64,000 bases of DNA from Pyrococcus furiosus DSM 3638 (GTDB taxonomy: Archaea; Methanobacteriota_B; Thermococci; Thermococcales; Thermococcaceae): the NCBI RefSeq assembly GCF_000007305.1, contig NC_003413.1, positions 925,318 through 989,317 on the forward strand. Reading direction: 5' to 3'. Shown piece by piece: positions 53,179 through 62,712 of this stretch. The notes under the pieces are model-generated. The model saw nothing but the letters and a program-made list of their open reading frames with translations. It was not told where the DNA came from and made no database searches. Every line of letters starts with the position of its first letter. The first letter of the stretch is position 1. The position numbers and the translations under genes are program-made.

Positions 53179-54612
53179 ATGCTCAAGGTTTACAATACCT
53201 TAACGAAACAAAAGGAAGAATTTAAGCCCCTAAGGGAAGGAGAAGTGAAAATGTACGTGTGTGGTCCCACAGTTTATGATTATCCTCACTTGGGACATGC
53301 AAGGACATACATAGCCTTTGACGTGATCAGGAGATATTTAGAACATAAAGGATACACCGTACTTATGGTGATGAACTTTACGGATATAGATGACAAGATA
53401 ATCAAAAGAGCAAGAGAGACGGGAGAAGACCCAAAAGAGCTAGCTGAGAGATTTATAAAAATATTCCTTGAAGATATGGAAGCATTAAAGGTAAAGCCTG
53501 CAGATATTTATCCTAGGGTTACAGATCACATAGACGATATTATAGAGTTCATTGGGAAGCTTAAGGAAAAGGGATATGCTTATGAGGGAAGTGATGGAAT
53601 TTACTTTGAAGTTAAAAAGTTTCCAGAATACGGAAAGCTTAGCGGAGTAAAAATTGAGGATCTCCAAAAAGGAGCAAGAGTTGAACCTGGTGAAGGGAAG
53701 AAAAACCCTGAAGATTTCGCCCTATGGAAAAAAGCAAAGCCAGGAGAACCCAAGTGGGATAGTCCATGGGGAGAGGGGAGACCTGGATGGCATATTGAAT
53801 GTTCAGTCATGAGCAGTAAGTATCTTGGAGAAAGCTTTGATATTCATGGAGGAGGAAATGACTTAATATTCCCCCATCATGAAAATGAAATAGCTCAAAG
53901 CGAAGCATGCTTTGGTCATGAATGGGTTAAGTATTGGTTACATACAGGATTTGTTATGGTAAAAGGAGAAAAGATGAGCAAGAGTTTAGGAAACTTCGTC
54001 ACAATACGAGAATTATTAAAGAGATACGAACCAGAGGTGATAAGGTTCTTTGTTCTACAAAAGCACTATCGTTCTCCCCTTGAATATACAGAAGAAGGAC
54101 TTCAACACGCAAAGAATAATCTACAGAGGCTTTACAATACCCTTGAAAACATAAGAGTCGCACTAAGGAATGCCGAAATATCTTATACCTGGGGAGAACT
54201 GGAATTCAAGACATATGAGATAATTAGAGAAGGGAAAAGAAAATTCTATGAAGCTATGGATGACGATTTTAATACAGCAGAAGCTCTTAAAGCAGTTTTT
54301 GAGGTAGCTAATGCAATAAATAAGTATCTAACGGAGGCTAATAAGCCGAAAGAGTCAATACTTAGGAAGGCTCTCGAATTCTTTAAGATCGTTAGTGAAG
54401 TTTTCGGAGTATTTGAAGATTATTTCAGAGAGGAAACAAAAGAACGTGAAGAATCCGAAAAATTAATTGAACTCTTAGTAGAGGTCAGAAAACAACTTAG
54501 AAAGGAAAAGAGATACGAGTTGGCAGATATGATTCGAGAAGAGCTTAAAAAATTAGGCATACAATTAGAAGATAGGGGAAGCGAAACAACTTGGAAGAGA
54601 ATTATAACCTAG
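53179..54612 (+). CDS. cysS: Cysteinyl-tRNA synthetase
   Basis: A 477-residue class I synthetase. The HIGH motif is YPHLGHAR, the zinc ligands include Cys in MYVCGPTVYD, HIECSVM and the FPHHENE region, and KMSKSL is the second catalytic motif. The C-terminal DALR/anticodon-binding part ends with RGSETTWKR. The ATG at 53179 follows the SD GGGGGAAG. The IS6-type insertion ends only 62 bases upstream, leaving a TATA-like CTAATAAATAG between. It overlaps the convergent gene by 4 bases. Confidence 0.97.
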   Translation: MLKVYNTLTKQKEEFKPLREGEVKMYVCGPTVYDYPHLGHARTYIAFDVIRRYLEHKGYTVLMVMNFTDIDDKIIKRARETGEDPKELAERFIKIFLEDMEALKVKPADIYPRVTDHIDDIIEFIGKLKEKGYAYEGSDGIYFEVKKFPEYGKLSGVKIEDLQKGARVEPGEGKKNPEDFALWKKAKPGEPKWDSPWGEGRPGWHIECSVMSSKYLGESFDIHGGGNDLIFPHHENEIAQSEACFGHEWVKYWLHTGFVMVKGEKMSKSLGNFVTIRELLKRYEPEVIRFFVLQKHYRSPLEYTEEGLQHAKNNLQRLYNTLENIRVALRNAEISYTWGELEFKTYEIIREGKRKFYEAMDDDFNTAEALKAVFEVANAINKYLTEANKPKESILRKALEFFKIVSEVFGVFEDYFREETKEREESEKLIELLVEVRKQLRKEKRYELADMIREELKKLGIQLEDRGSETTWKRIIT

Positions 54613-55667
54613 TAAATGTCCTTTTCAATGATCACAATAGCTCTCCCTATAGAAATAGGATTTCCTTGACTTCTAATTTCTTCTTCGACATTCTTTATTA
54701 GCTTCTTAATTTCATCAGACAGCTTAAGTTCGTCAATACTTCTGGATGTTCTCTCAATTCCTATAAATATCTGATAAGATGAGCCTACTTTTGATAGCTT
54801 CGCCCAATTAACTTTTATTCCCTTAATTGTTCTATCTATATTTGCTTTTACTTTCTCTTCAATTTTACGCTTGTTAATTCTGCTTTCGCTATCCAAATCC
54901 TTAATGCTCGATATTATCTCCCTAATACCACTTTCTTCAATTATTCTTTCAACTTCTGCCTCAACTTGTCTTCTTCTTATCTTTATTTTGTGTGGGATTT
55001 CCTCTCGTAGATTAATTTCTACAACTCTTCCTCCCTTTATCTCGACTGGAAGTTCTTCAATTTTAATTTTTGGAATTTCCTCAGTATGGACAATTTCCAG
55101 TCCCTTAATGTTAATTCGGGCAGGAAAACCAACTATCTCTCTTATAAGTTTTGAAAAATTGCTCCTTATTGCCTCTCTCAATTCATTTTCTGGCTTACTT
55201 GAGTACCCATATACCTCCACATCTACTGATAAAATGTCTCTTCCTGTACTCCCACTTACCAACCTACAGGTTGCATCTAAAAGCTCTATTGATAACCCCA
55301 GTCGTCGATAAGCGAATTTTGCAAATTCAACTATGGCATTAAGAATTTTAAGATAAAGTTCGGATGGAGCGACTAGAGAGTATGAGAACTCTACAACCTT
55401 TGGAATATATTTTTCAGCCCTATCTACTTGACTCACTTTAGGCTCACTCATAAATAGATCAAGAAATTCAAACTTATCCACCTCACAAACCTTAACATCT
55501 TGAAGAACATCTTGTGATGAGGAAGATTTTACTAGCGTTCCATTAGAGTAAAAGAGGACTGGGTACTCTCCTGAGAATACCACTATTAGCTTATTAGGCC
55601 AATTTCTACTTACTATCGAGGTAATTTCCAAAACGCTCGCCTGGTCTAATTTAAGAAGCTCATGCAC
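54609..55667 (-). CDS. DUF2226-like archaeal protein
   Basis: A 352-residue protein of a Thermococcales-type family that I tentatively place in DUF2226. It is a mix of helices and strands with no membrane segment; the C-terminal half is rich in charged helices (EVERIIEESGIREIISSI) and ends in an IGRAIVIIEKDIY strand. The start is the GTG at 55667, because a TATA-like CCTTATTTATC lies about 27 bases before and a GGGGGG SD precedes it; a longer frame starting at 55739 overlaps the promoter. No function can be given. Confidence 0.6.
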   Translation of the reverse strand: MHELLKLDQASVLEITSIVSRNWPNKLIVVFSGEYPVLFYSNGTLVKSSSSQDVLQDVKVCEVDKFEFLDLFMSEPKVSQVDRAEKYIPKVVEFSYSLVAPSELYLKILNAIVEFAKFAYRRLGLSIELLDATCRLVSGSTGRDILSVDVEVYGYSSKPENELREAIRSNFSKLIREIVGFPARINIKGLEIVHTEEIPKIKIEELPVEIKGGRVVEINLREEIPHKIKIRRRQVEAEVERIIEESGIREIISSIKDLDSESRINKRKIEEKVKANIDRTIKGIKVNWAKLSKVGSSYQIFIGIERTSRSIDELKLSDEIKKLIKNVEEEIRSQGNPISIGRAIVIIEKDIY

Positions 55668-55754
55668 TATATATCCCCCCAGGTGATAAATAAGGATTTC
55701 AAAAAATATAAAATTTTCTGAATATAAAATAGACTTCACAAGGTTAGAAAGAGT

Positions 55755-57062
55755 TTAAGTAATGTACTGTTTCCTTCTTTCATTTAAGGGCTCAATGAGT
55801 GCGGCATAAAATTCACGGAGCTTCCTAGTATGCTCTTCTACCCACTCCCCAGATAGCTTTCTTCTAGCTACACCATCCCTAATTGCTTGTTCTGCAACTG
55901 CTCTGGCTTCTTTTGGATAAACGTCGGGATGTAGTGGAGAGGGTATTATGTAGTCCTCACTAAGTTCTTCATCGCTCACAACAGATGCTATTGCCTCAGC
56001 CGCTGCAATGTTCATATTTAAAGTTATATCGGTAGCCCTAACATCTAGTGCCCCCCTAAATATCCCAGGAAAGCCCAAGACATTGTTTATTTGGTTTGGA
56101 TAGTCACTCCTCCCCGTGGCCACTATTTTTGCCCCAGCCTTTTTCGCATCTTCTGGCATAATTTCTGGAATTGGATTCGCCATTGCAAACACTATGGGAT
56201 CATCGGCCATTTTCTTTATCATCCAGGGTTTTACTATTCCTCCTACGCTTACTCCAATAAAAACATCAGCACCCTCCATAGCTTTTGCCAAATCTCCTTG
56301 AACCCCATGAATGTTGAACCTTGCGACTTCCTCTTTGTAAGGATTCATGTTTTCTTTTCTCCCTTCATAGATTATTCCAGCTCTATCAACAAGCAATATT
56401 TCTTTAACCCCAACATGATGGAGCAACTTTGCTATTGCGATTCCAGCAGCTCCAGCTCCACTTATAGCAACTTTTATCTCGTTGAATTTTTTGCCCACTA
56501 ACTTTAATGCGTTAATTAGACCCGCTAAAGTTACTACAGCAGTTCCATGTTGATCATCGTGAAATACGGGAATATCAAGCTCTCTCTTCAACCTCATTTC
56601 AATTTCGAAGCATCTTGGAGCGGAGATATCTTCTAGGTTTATCCCGCCAAATCCCTTTGATATAAGCTTTATTGTTTCCACGATTTTCTCGACATCCTGT
56701 GTGTCAATTAAGATAGGAAACGCATCTATTCCAGCTAGAGCTTTAAAGAGAACACATTTACCTTCCATAACTGGCATTCCTGCCAGAACACCTATGTTTC
56801 CTAATCCCAAGATTGCCGATCCGTCTGTAACGACGGCAACTGTATTTGGAATTATAGTGTAATCTTCATAGTTTCCCTTCTTTGCAATTACTTTACATGG
56901 CTCCGCTACTCCTGGGGTATATGCTAAGCTCAAATCATAGAAATCTCTAAGAGGAACCTTTGGTATCACTTCAATTTTTCCATTCCCTGGGAAATTATTT
57001 CTGTGATACTCCAACGCATCTTGAGCAAGCTTCCTTCTTTGTTCCTCAGTGATCCTAGCCAT
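55755..57062 (-). CDS. Malic enzyme (malate oxidoreductase, decarboxylating)
   Basis: A 435-residue enzyme converting malate to pyruvate and CO2 with reduction of NAD(P). Motifs are SLAYTPGVAEPCK, the metal site FHDDQHGTAVVTLAGL, the nucleotide-binding ISGAGAAGIAIAKLL and ATGRSDYPNQINNVLGFPG. It is the short form without a phosphotransacetylase tail. The ATG at 57062 follows GGGTGAAAG. It can link C4 acids to the pyruvate pool used by POR. Cofactor choice cannot be settled from the sequence. Confidence 0.94.
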   Translation of the reverse strand: MARITEEQRRKLAQDALEYHRNNFPGNGKIEVIPKVPLRDFYDLSLAYTPGVAEPCKVIAKKGNYEDYTIIPNTVAVVTDGSAILGLGNIGVLAGMPVMEGKCVLFKALAGIDAFPILIDTQDVEKIVETIKLISKGFGGINLEDISAPRCFEIEMRLKRELDIPVFHDDQHGTAVVTLAGLINALKLVGKKFNEIKVAISGAGAAGIAIAKLLHHVGVKEILLVDRAGIIYEGRKENMNPYKEEVARFNIHGVQGDLAKAMEGADVFIGVSVGGIVKPWMIKKMADDPIVFAMANPIPEIMPEDAKKAGAKIVATGRSDYPNQINNVLGFPGIFRGALDVRATDITLNMNIAAAEAIASVVSDEELSEDYIIPSPLHPDVYPKEARAVAEQAIRDGVARRKLSGEWVEEHTRKLREFYAALIEPLNERRKQYIT

Positions 57063-57108
57063 ATCACTTTCACCCAGGAACAATGAGCCAGGTAGGATAA
57101 AAGCATTG

Positions 57109-58230
57109 CTAGTATCTAATCACGTATATATCTCTTCCAATCCTATGCTTTTCATCAATATCTAAAATGGAATACTCAACCTTAAACCCAAGTTCCTCTA
57201 ACCAGGGTCTATTTCTCCTATAAACTCCTCCCTCAGCTAAATTAAATGCGGGAAATACGAAAACTACTTTAGCATTTCTCTTAAGAACATCAGAAAAGCT
57301 TTCAAAGGCTTGATAATATAACCGATCCAATTGTTTTGCTATTTTAATGGCCTCCTCCCTTGTTGGCTTAGTTTTTAGTGGTCGACCCATATACGGTTCT
57401 GTAATTATAGCATCAAATCTAGTTCTAAAGCACTTTTTTAGCCTTCTAACGTCACAAACCCTCAAACTTGCGTTCTGTTTTATCCTAAACTCCTTTCTGA
57501 TCCATTCAATGTTTTTTCTTGCATCATTTATTCTTTCCTGACTTATGTCACTCCCATATGCAATTAAACCTTGAAGGAGGAGTTCAACTAAAATAGTTCC
57601 AGTACCACAAAACGGATCTAGAACGTTTCCCTTTCTAACTTCTGAGAGATTTATCATTATCCTAGCTAGCCTAGGGGGAATTGAAAGAGTAGGTCTAACT
57701 ATGGGTCTCTCTACATCCAATTTTTTAAGTTCAAAGGGATTTGTAATCCTTATCGTTTCCCCCACCAGAACTCTGTCCTTATCTACAAACAAAAATACCA
57801 CATCTTTGACTTCTGGAAATCCTTTTAGAATTAATTCGCTAGGCATAGAATAAACGTTAGCAGGTTTAAAGAATTTAGAAGAATCTTTCCTCTTAAAAAC
57901 TGCTTTAACTTGAGATCCAAGTTTTCTCCACGCTTTCCAATCTTCTTTCCCATATAAGCTCACTGTAAACAATTTTGAGTATTCGAGATTCTCTATTGTA
58001 TCTAAGCCTTCTCCTACAATTCTCACTAACTTTAAAGCTCCCCCTAACCACTTAAACTTTTTTTCTATTTCTTCTTTAGCCTGGATTATAGCAAAACTTT
58101 TGTTTGGACCATAAAAACGGATCTCTAATATTCTTACCCCTAACTTAAACCTCTTTGAGAAGGCCTTTAGCTCATAAAGTCCAAGCTCAGGATTTTTTCC
58201 AAAGATAATCGCATATTTTTCTACTTTCAT
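57109..58230 (-). CDS. Trm11-related N2-guanine RNA methyltransferase
   Basis: A 373-residue protein with an N-terminal THUMP-like region (about 1-170) and a class I methyltransferase domain. The SAM motif is VLDPFCGTGTILVE. The catalytic motif, usually DPPYG in Trm11/TrmG10 enzymes, is TEPYMG here. It is therefore related to the tRNA G10 methyltransferases but belongs to a divergent branch; its target is uncertain. The upstream gap with AAATTTTTTAAAG on the minus strand is its promoter region. Confidence 0.75.
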   Translation of the reverse strand: MKVEKYAIIFGKNPELGLYELKAFSKRFKLGVRILEIRFYGPNKSFAIIQAKEEIEKKFKWLGGALKLVRIVGEGLDTIENLEYSKLFTVSLYGKEDWKAWRKLGSQVKAVFKRKDSSKFFKPANVYSMPSELILKGFPEVKDVVFLFVDKDRVLVGETIRITNPFELKKLDVERPIVRPTLSIPPRLARIMINLSEVRKGNVLDPFCGTGTILVELLLQGLIAYGSDISQERINDARKNIEWIRKEFRIKQNASLRVCDVRRLKKCFRTRFDAIITEPYMGRPLKTKPTREEAIKIAKQLDRLYYQAFESFSDVLKRNAKVVFVFPAFNLAEGGVYRRNRPWLEELGFKVEYSILDIDEKHRIGRDIYVIRY

Positions 58231-58333
58231 AGCCTTTGTCCCTTTACACCATCTTAGGATCTCCCTTTAAAAAATTTATAACAACCTGGGAATTTTTAAA
58301 AAGGCTAAAAACAACAATTGAAAGGGAAGGATA

Positions 58334-59296
58334 ATGGTAAGATACGTTATTCCGCTCATGTTAGTAACACTTATCGTTAATTTAGTATTTGCACTTCCAG
58401 AAAGTTACGATACTAATGCTCTCCTTAGACTTTATGACACTAATAAGGAGATTCTTTCCAAGTTTGATTATACCCCTGAGATAAAGAGAGAAGAAATAAC
58501 CTCGGAGTTAGAGCATGACAATTTAGTATTTGCCTTCGAAAAACTTTCAAAATTAAGTCTAACAACTATCCACATTCTGGAATCCAAAGAGGGCACAATA
58601 GACAGCAAAGAAATTTTAGAGGCTAGAATAAGCAGAGTTGAATACTACTTGAATTTACTTCCCTCTAATAGGAAAACTCTTAAGATAAAAGAAAAGATTA
58701 ACGCTGCGAAAGAAGAGCTGAAGAATGGAAAAATCGAAATAGCAACAAACTATACAAGTGAAGCTTACAGATTATTAGATGATGTATTAACTTCAGGCGA
58801 ACCTCTAGAAATCGATCCCAAAACAAGAGCTATAATCCTGCTAGAAAAGTTTAATAGGACTATAATATATGCAACTCAAATTTTCATAGCATCTGGAAGC
58901 AATACAAGCTACGAAGCACTATATCTTCAGAAATTAATCGAAAGATGTGATAAATTGATAGAGTCAGAAAGATATTTAGAGGCCCTTTATGAGCTGGAAG
59001 GAAACATTGGATATGTAGAAATGTTTCAGAATGAGCTTGAGTCAATTTACGTTGATTACATTAAAAATAGATTCGAAACAGAAAGAAAAGAATACTTGAT
59101 ACAACTTATGCTTTCTCTGAATCGAATAAAATCACTGGTCAAGGAAGCCGAGAAAATAGAACTTGTAGAAATAGCATCTGCGGACTTAAATCTCGCTTTA
59201 AAAGATGTAAATTTGGGCAGGTATGAAACAGCTTACCTAAGAGTGAGAAGAGCTTCAAAAATTCTAGACTACCTGGTCAGAACTATGGAGGTGTGA
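58334..59296 (+). CDS. Secreted helical protein paired with a membrane regulator
   Basis: A 320-residue protein with a signal peptide (VIPLMLVTLIVNLVFA) and then almost only amphipathic helices in hairpin-like repeats (for example ARISRVEYYLNLLPSNRKTL and a final YETAYLRVRRASKILDYLVR). It has no later membrane segment and no recognised family. A TATA box (AATTTTTAAAA) lies about 38 bases upstream and an SD (GGGAAGG) precedes the ATG. The membrane winged-helix gene starts 4 bases after its stop, so the two are co-transcribed. Confidence 0.65.
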   Translation: MVRYVIPLMLVTLIVNLVFALPESYDTNALLRLYDTNKEILSKFDYTPEIKREEITSELEHDNLVFAFEKLSKLSLTTIHILESKEGTIDSKEILEARISRVEYYLNLLPSNRKTLKIKEKINAAKEELKNGKIEIATNYTSEAYRLLDDVLTSGEPLEIDPKTRAIILLEKFNRTIIYATQIFIASGSNTSYEALYLQKLIERCDKLIESERYLEALYELEGNIGYVEMFQNELESIYVDYIKNRFETERKEYLIQLMLSLNRIKSLVKEAEKIELVEIASADLNLALKDVNLGRYETAYLRVRRASKILDYLVRTMEV

Positions 59297-59300
59297 CAGT

Positions 59301-60149
59301 ATGAAAAAAATGTTGCTCCTCTTAATGGTTCTATTTTTCCTTATATCTTCCCCTGTTAGCGCTTCATATATCACAAAGAACTTCACACTAATTGTATGGA
59401 AAGATAACAGTATTACAATTGATCAAACAATTATTCCTCAGGATTATGCAATTCACATTAAGGTTCCTACATTGTCAGATAAGGCCTCTAATATACTAGT
59501 TCTCTCTGAGAATGGTACAGTCCTCCCTTATATCTATTCAGAGGGTTATATCACACTTGACGTATCAACCCTAAGGTCTGTAAGAATAGTGTATACAATA
59601 GAGAACTTTTCTCATAAAAAGGGGGCTGTATGGTATTTAAATGTCTCACTTGAAGTGCCCGCCACGATAGTTTTTCCAAACGATACTGTTATAGTAAGTG
59701 TCTCTGATATACCAATTAAACTTGAGCACAACAAAGTGCTCATTGGACCTGGAAATATAACCATATATTACACCTATGAGTCAATTATAGCTCCTAAAAA
59801 TAGGGGATTTACAAAATACATATTGATGGGAGTCAGTCTTTTGCTAGTTTTTGTGTTCTTTACTATAAGAAAAGATAGGAAAGAAAGGAAAAAGAAACAC
59901 TTTGAAGACACCTTAAACAAAATTGCTAAAGAGTATAATTTAAATGACGAAGAAGTAAATGCGCTTAGGTTTTTATTAAGTATGGGAGGAAAAGCCAGCC
60001 AGTCTGAGCTTAGGAAAGCGTTAGACCTCCCAAAAACAACGACGTGGAGAATGGTTAAAAGGCTAGAACAAATGGGGCTTATAAAGGTATATAAAGTTGG
60101 AAGAGAGAATTGGATTGAGCTCTCGGAGGATATGCAAAAATTAATATAA
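59301..60149 (+). CDS. Membrane-anchored winged-helix regulator with extracellular sensor
   Basis: A 282-residue protein in four parts: a signal peptide or first helix (about 1-22), a beta-rich outer domain with glycosylation sites (about 23-165), a membrane helix (KYILMGVSLLLVFVFFTI, about 170-188), and a cytoplasmic winged helix (about 205-282; LRKALDLPKTTTWRMVKRLE is the HTH). It thus looks like a one-component transmembrane transcription factor that binds a signal outside and DNA inside. The secreted helical protein encoded just upstream is a natural candidate for its partner. Targets are not known. Confidence 0.75.
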   Translation: MKKMLLLLMVLFFLISSPVSASYITKNFTLIVWKDNSITIDQTIIPQDYAIHIKVPTLSDKASNILVLSENGTVLPYIYSEGYITLDVSTLRSVRIVYTIENFSHKKGAVWYLNVSLEVPATIVFPNDTVIVSVSDIPIKLEHNKVLIGPGNITIYYTYESIIAPKNRGFTKYILMGVSLLLVFVFFTIRKDRKERKKKHFEDTLNKIAKEYNLNDEEVNALRFLLSMGGKASQSELRKALDLPKTTTWRMVKRLEQMGLIKVYKVGRENWIELSEDMQKLI

Positions 60150-60224
60150 AGCATGTAGTTTAAAATAACCCATCGTAATATTTAAATTTGTCAATTTCAG
60201 AAAGAGCACAAAGGAGGTGATAAA

Positions 60225-62399
60225 ATGGTAAGATATATGGTTACAGCCGCTTTACCGTATGCTAATGGACCAATTCATGCGGGGCATTTAGCCGGAGCTT
60301 ATTTGCCAGCTGATATTTTTGTAAGATATCTAAGGCTCAAAGGAGAAGATGTTGTGTTCATATGTGGGACTGATGAACATGGAACTCCAATTTCTTTTAG
60401 AGCATTAAATGAGAAGAGAAGTCCCAGGGAAATTGTTGATGAGTTTCATGAACACATAAAAACAGCATTTCAGAGGGTCAAGATAAGCTTTGATTACTTT
60501 GGAAGAACGGAGCTTCCAGTTCACTATAGGCTAAGTCAAGAATTCTTCCTGAAAGCTTTAGAAAATGGCTATCTTGTGAAGAAAGTAACAAAACAAGCAT
60601 ATTGTGAGCACGACAAAAGATTTCTTCCAGATAGATTCGTTATTGGGACATGTCCATACTGTGGAGCAGAAAACCAAAGAGGAGATCAGTGTGAGGTATG
60701 TGGGAGACCTCTTACGCCTGAAATTCTAATAGAACCTAGATGTGCCTTCTGTAAGAATCCAATAACCTTTAGAGAATCCACTCATTACTACATAAAAATG
60801 CAGGAGTTTGAAGAGAAACTTAAAGAGTGGATAAAGGAGAAAGATTGGAAGCCAAATGTAAAGAATATGGTGCTGGGATGGATAGAAGAAGGATTGGAAG
60901 AAAGAGCTATAACGAGAGATCTAGATTGGGGAATTCCAGTTCCTTTGGATGAAGAAGACATGAAGAATAAAGTGCTGTACGTTTGGTTTGAAGCTCCTAT
61001 TGGATATATTTCACTTACGATAGAATACTTCAAGAGAATCGGAAAACCAAATGAGTGGAAGAAATACTGGTTGAATTTAGATGGTCAAACTAGGGTTATC
61101 CACTTTATTGGAAAAGACAACATACCATTCCACGCGATATTCTGGCCGGCATTTCTCATGGCCTATGGAAAGTATAAGGATGAAGAAGTTGAGGCAGAAT
61201 GGAATCTTCCCTATGATATCCCAGCAAATGAGTATTTAACACTAGAAGGAAAGAAGTTCTCAACAAGCAGAAACTGGGCTATATGGATTCATGAATTCCT
61301 TGATGTCTTCCCGGCAGATTATCTTAGGTATTATTTGACCTCAATAATGCCTGAAACTAGAGATTCAGACTTTAGCTTTGCAGAGTTCAAGACAAAGATC
61401 AATGAGGAGCTTGTCAATGTTCTTGGCAACTTTGTGTACAGAGCGCTAACCTTCGTTAACAGATACTTCGATGGAATAGTTCCTGAAAGAGGAGAGCTAG
61501 ATGAATTGGATAGGCAAGCCTTAGAGGAAATTGAAAAAACGTTTGAAGAAGTTGGCAAGCTTATAAGGGAGTACAGATTTAAAGATGCCTTAAAGAAGGT
61601 TATGAATCTAGCAGGTTTTGGCAACAGATACTTTGATTACAAAGAGCCATGGAAGACAATAAAGGAGGATAAAACAAGAACAGGCACTACAATTAACATT
61701 TCCCTACAAATAGTGAAGGCCCTGGGAATATTATTAGAACCCTTCCTTCCCGATGCAAGCGAAAAGATATGGCATTTCCTAAACCTAGAGGAAGTTAAAA
61801 CGTGGAGATTTACAGAGCTCCCAGCTGGACATAAAGTGAGAAAGCCTGAAATATTGTTCAAGAAAGCATCCGATGACCAGATAATTTACTTTATCCTTAA
61901 CTACATGGGAAGGAACAATCCAGACGCTGCAAGAGAATTGCTCGAAAAGTATTACAAACTTGAAGATGTGGAGAAAGTTGCAATAGAAAAATTTGGAGAA
62001 GAGGACGGAAGATTCATGCTTAAGAAAATATTTAAAGAGAAATACAAGGGAGAAAAAAAGGGTGAGCAAAAAATGCAATACGTAAGCTTTGAGGAGTTTT
62101 CAAAGATTGATCTTAGGATAGGAAAGATCGTTGAAGTTCAAGACCATCCAAATGCAGATAAGCTTTATGTGGTAAAGGTAGATCTTGGAGGGGAGATTAG
62201 AACTCTAGTTGCAGGACTCAAAAAGTACTATAAACCAGAAGAGTTGCTAAACAGATATGTTGTTATAGTGGCGAACTTAGAACCTAAGAAGCTAAGAGGA
62301 GTTGAGAGCCAAGGAATGCTACTAGCCGCGGATGATGGTGAGAAAGTTGCACTGTTAATGCCAGATAAGGAAGTAAAGCTGGGAGCAAAAGTTAGGTAG
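60225..62399 (+). CDS. metG: Methionyl-tRNA synthetase with C-terminal tRNA-binding domain
   Basis: A 724-residue class I synthetase. The HIGH motif is HAGHLAGAY and the KMSKS equivalent KFSTSRN. Two zinc knuckles are present in the insertion (CEHDKRF...CPYCGAENQRGDQCEVC and CAFCKN). The last 110 residues form an EMAPII/Trbp-like tRNA-binding domain (FEEFSKIDLRIGKIVEVQDH), which in some archaea is a separate protein. The SD is AAAGGAGGTG. It overlaps the convergent cutA gene by 8 bases. Confidence 0.97.
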   Translation: MVRYMVTAALPYANGPIHAGHLAGAYLPADIFVRYLRLKGEDVVFICGTDEHGTPISFRALNEKRSPREIVDEFHEHIKTAFQRVKISFDYFGRTELPVHYRLSQEFFLKALENGYLVKKVTKQAYCEHDKRFLPDRFVIGTCPYCGAENQRGDQCEVCGRPLTPEILIEPRCAFCKNPITFRESTHYYIKMQEFEEKLKEWIKEKDWKPNVKNMVLGWIEEGLEERAITRDLDWGIPVPLDEEDMKNKVLYVWFEAPIGYISLTIEYFKRIGKPNEWKKYWLNLDGQTRVIHFIGKDNIPFHAIFWPAFLMAYGKYKDEEVEAEWNLPYDIPANEYLTLEGKKFSTSRNWAIWIHEFLDVFPADYLRYYLTSIMPETRDSDFSFAEFKTKINEELVNVLGNFVYRALTFVNRYFDGIVPERGELDELDRQALEEIEKTFEEVGKLIREYRFKDALKKVMNLAGFGNRYFDYKEPWKTIKEDKTRTGTTINISLQIVKALGILLEPFLPDASEKIWHFLNLEEVKTWRFTELPAGHKVRKPEILFKKASDDQIIYFILNYMGRNNPDAARELLEKYYKLEDVEKVAIEKFGEEDGRFMLKKIFKEKYKGEKKGEQKMQYVSFEEFSKIDLRIGKIVEVQDHPNADKLYVVKVDLGGEIRTLVAGLKKYYKPEELLNRYVVIVANLEPKKLRGVESQGMLLAADDGEKVALLMPDKEVKLGAKVR

Positions 62400-62712
62400 A
62401 TTTCGTTTCCTCCAATAACCATTTTAAGTATTCCTCGTTTACATCCTCTACATTAATTTTTATTATTGCTGGGACAGTGTATGGATGGAGCTCTTTTATT
62501 CTCTTTTTGACTTCCTCCCAAAGATCTTCCCTAGTCTTTAAAATCACTCCAATCTCGTTATCTTCTTCGATCTTACCTTGCCACCAGTAAAAAGCCTTAT
62601 GTTCTCTCAGATTAGCACATGCAACAAGCCTCTCTTCTAAAAGAGCCTTTGTAACTTTTTCTGCACTTTCCCAGGTAGGAAAAGTTGTATATATAATTAT
62701 CATCTTACTCAT
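62392..62712 (-). CDS. cutA: CutA1 divalent-cation tolerance protein
   Basis: A 106-residue trimeric protein, very close in sequence to the highly heat-stable P. horikoshii CutA1. It shows IIIYTTFPTWESAEKVTKAL, VACANLREHKAFYWWQGKIE and ELHPYTVPAIIKI, the family hallmarks. It is thought to bind copper, but its role is not settled. Its ATG overlaps the NMD3 stop (ATGA) after the SD GGAGGGTGA. Confidence 0.95.
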   Translation of the reverse strand: MSKMIIIYTTFPTWESAEKVTKALLEERLVACANLREHKAFYWWQGKIEEDNEIGVILKTREDLWEEVKKRIKELHPYTVPAIIKINVEDVNEEYLKWLLEETKST

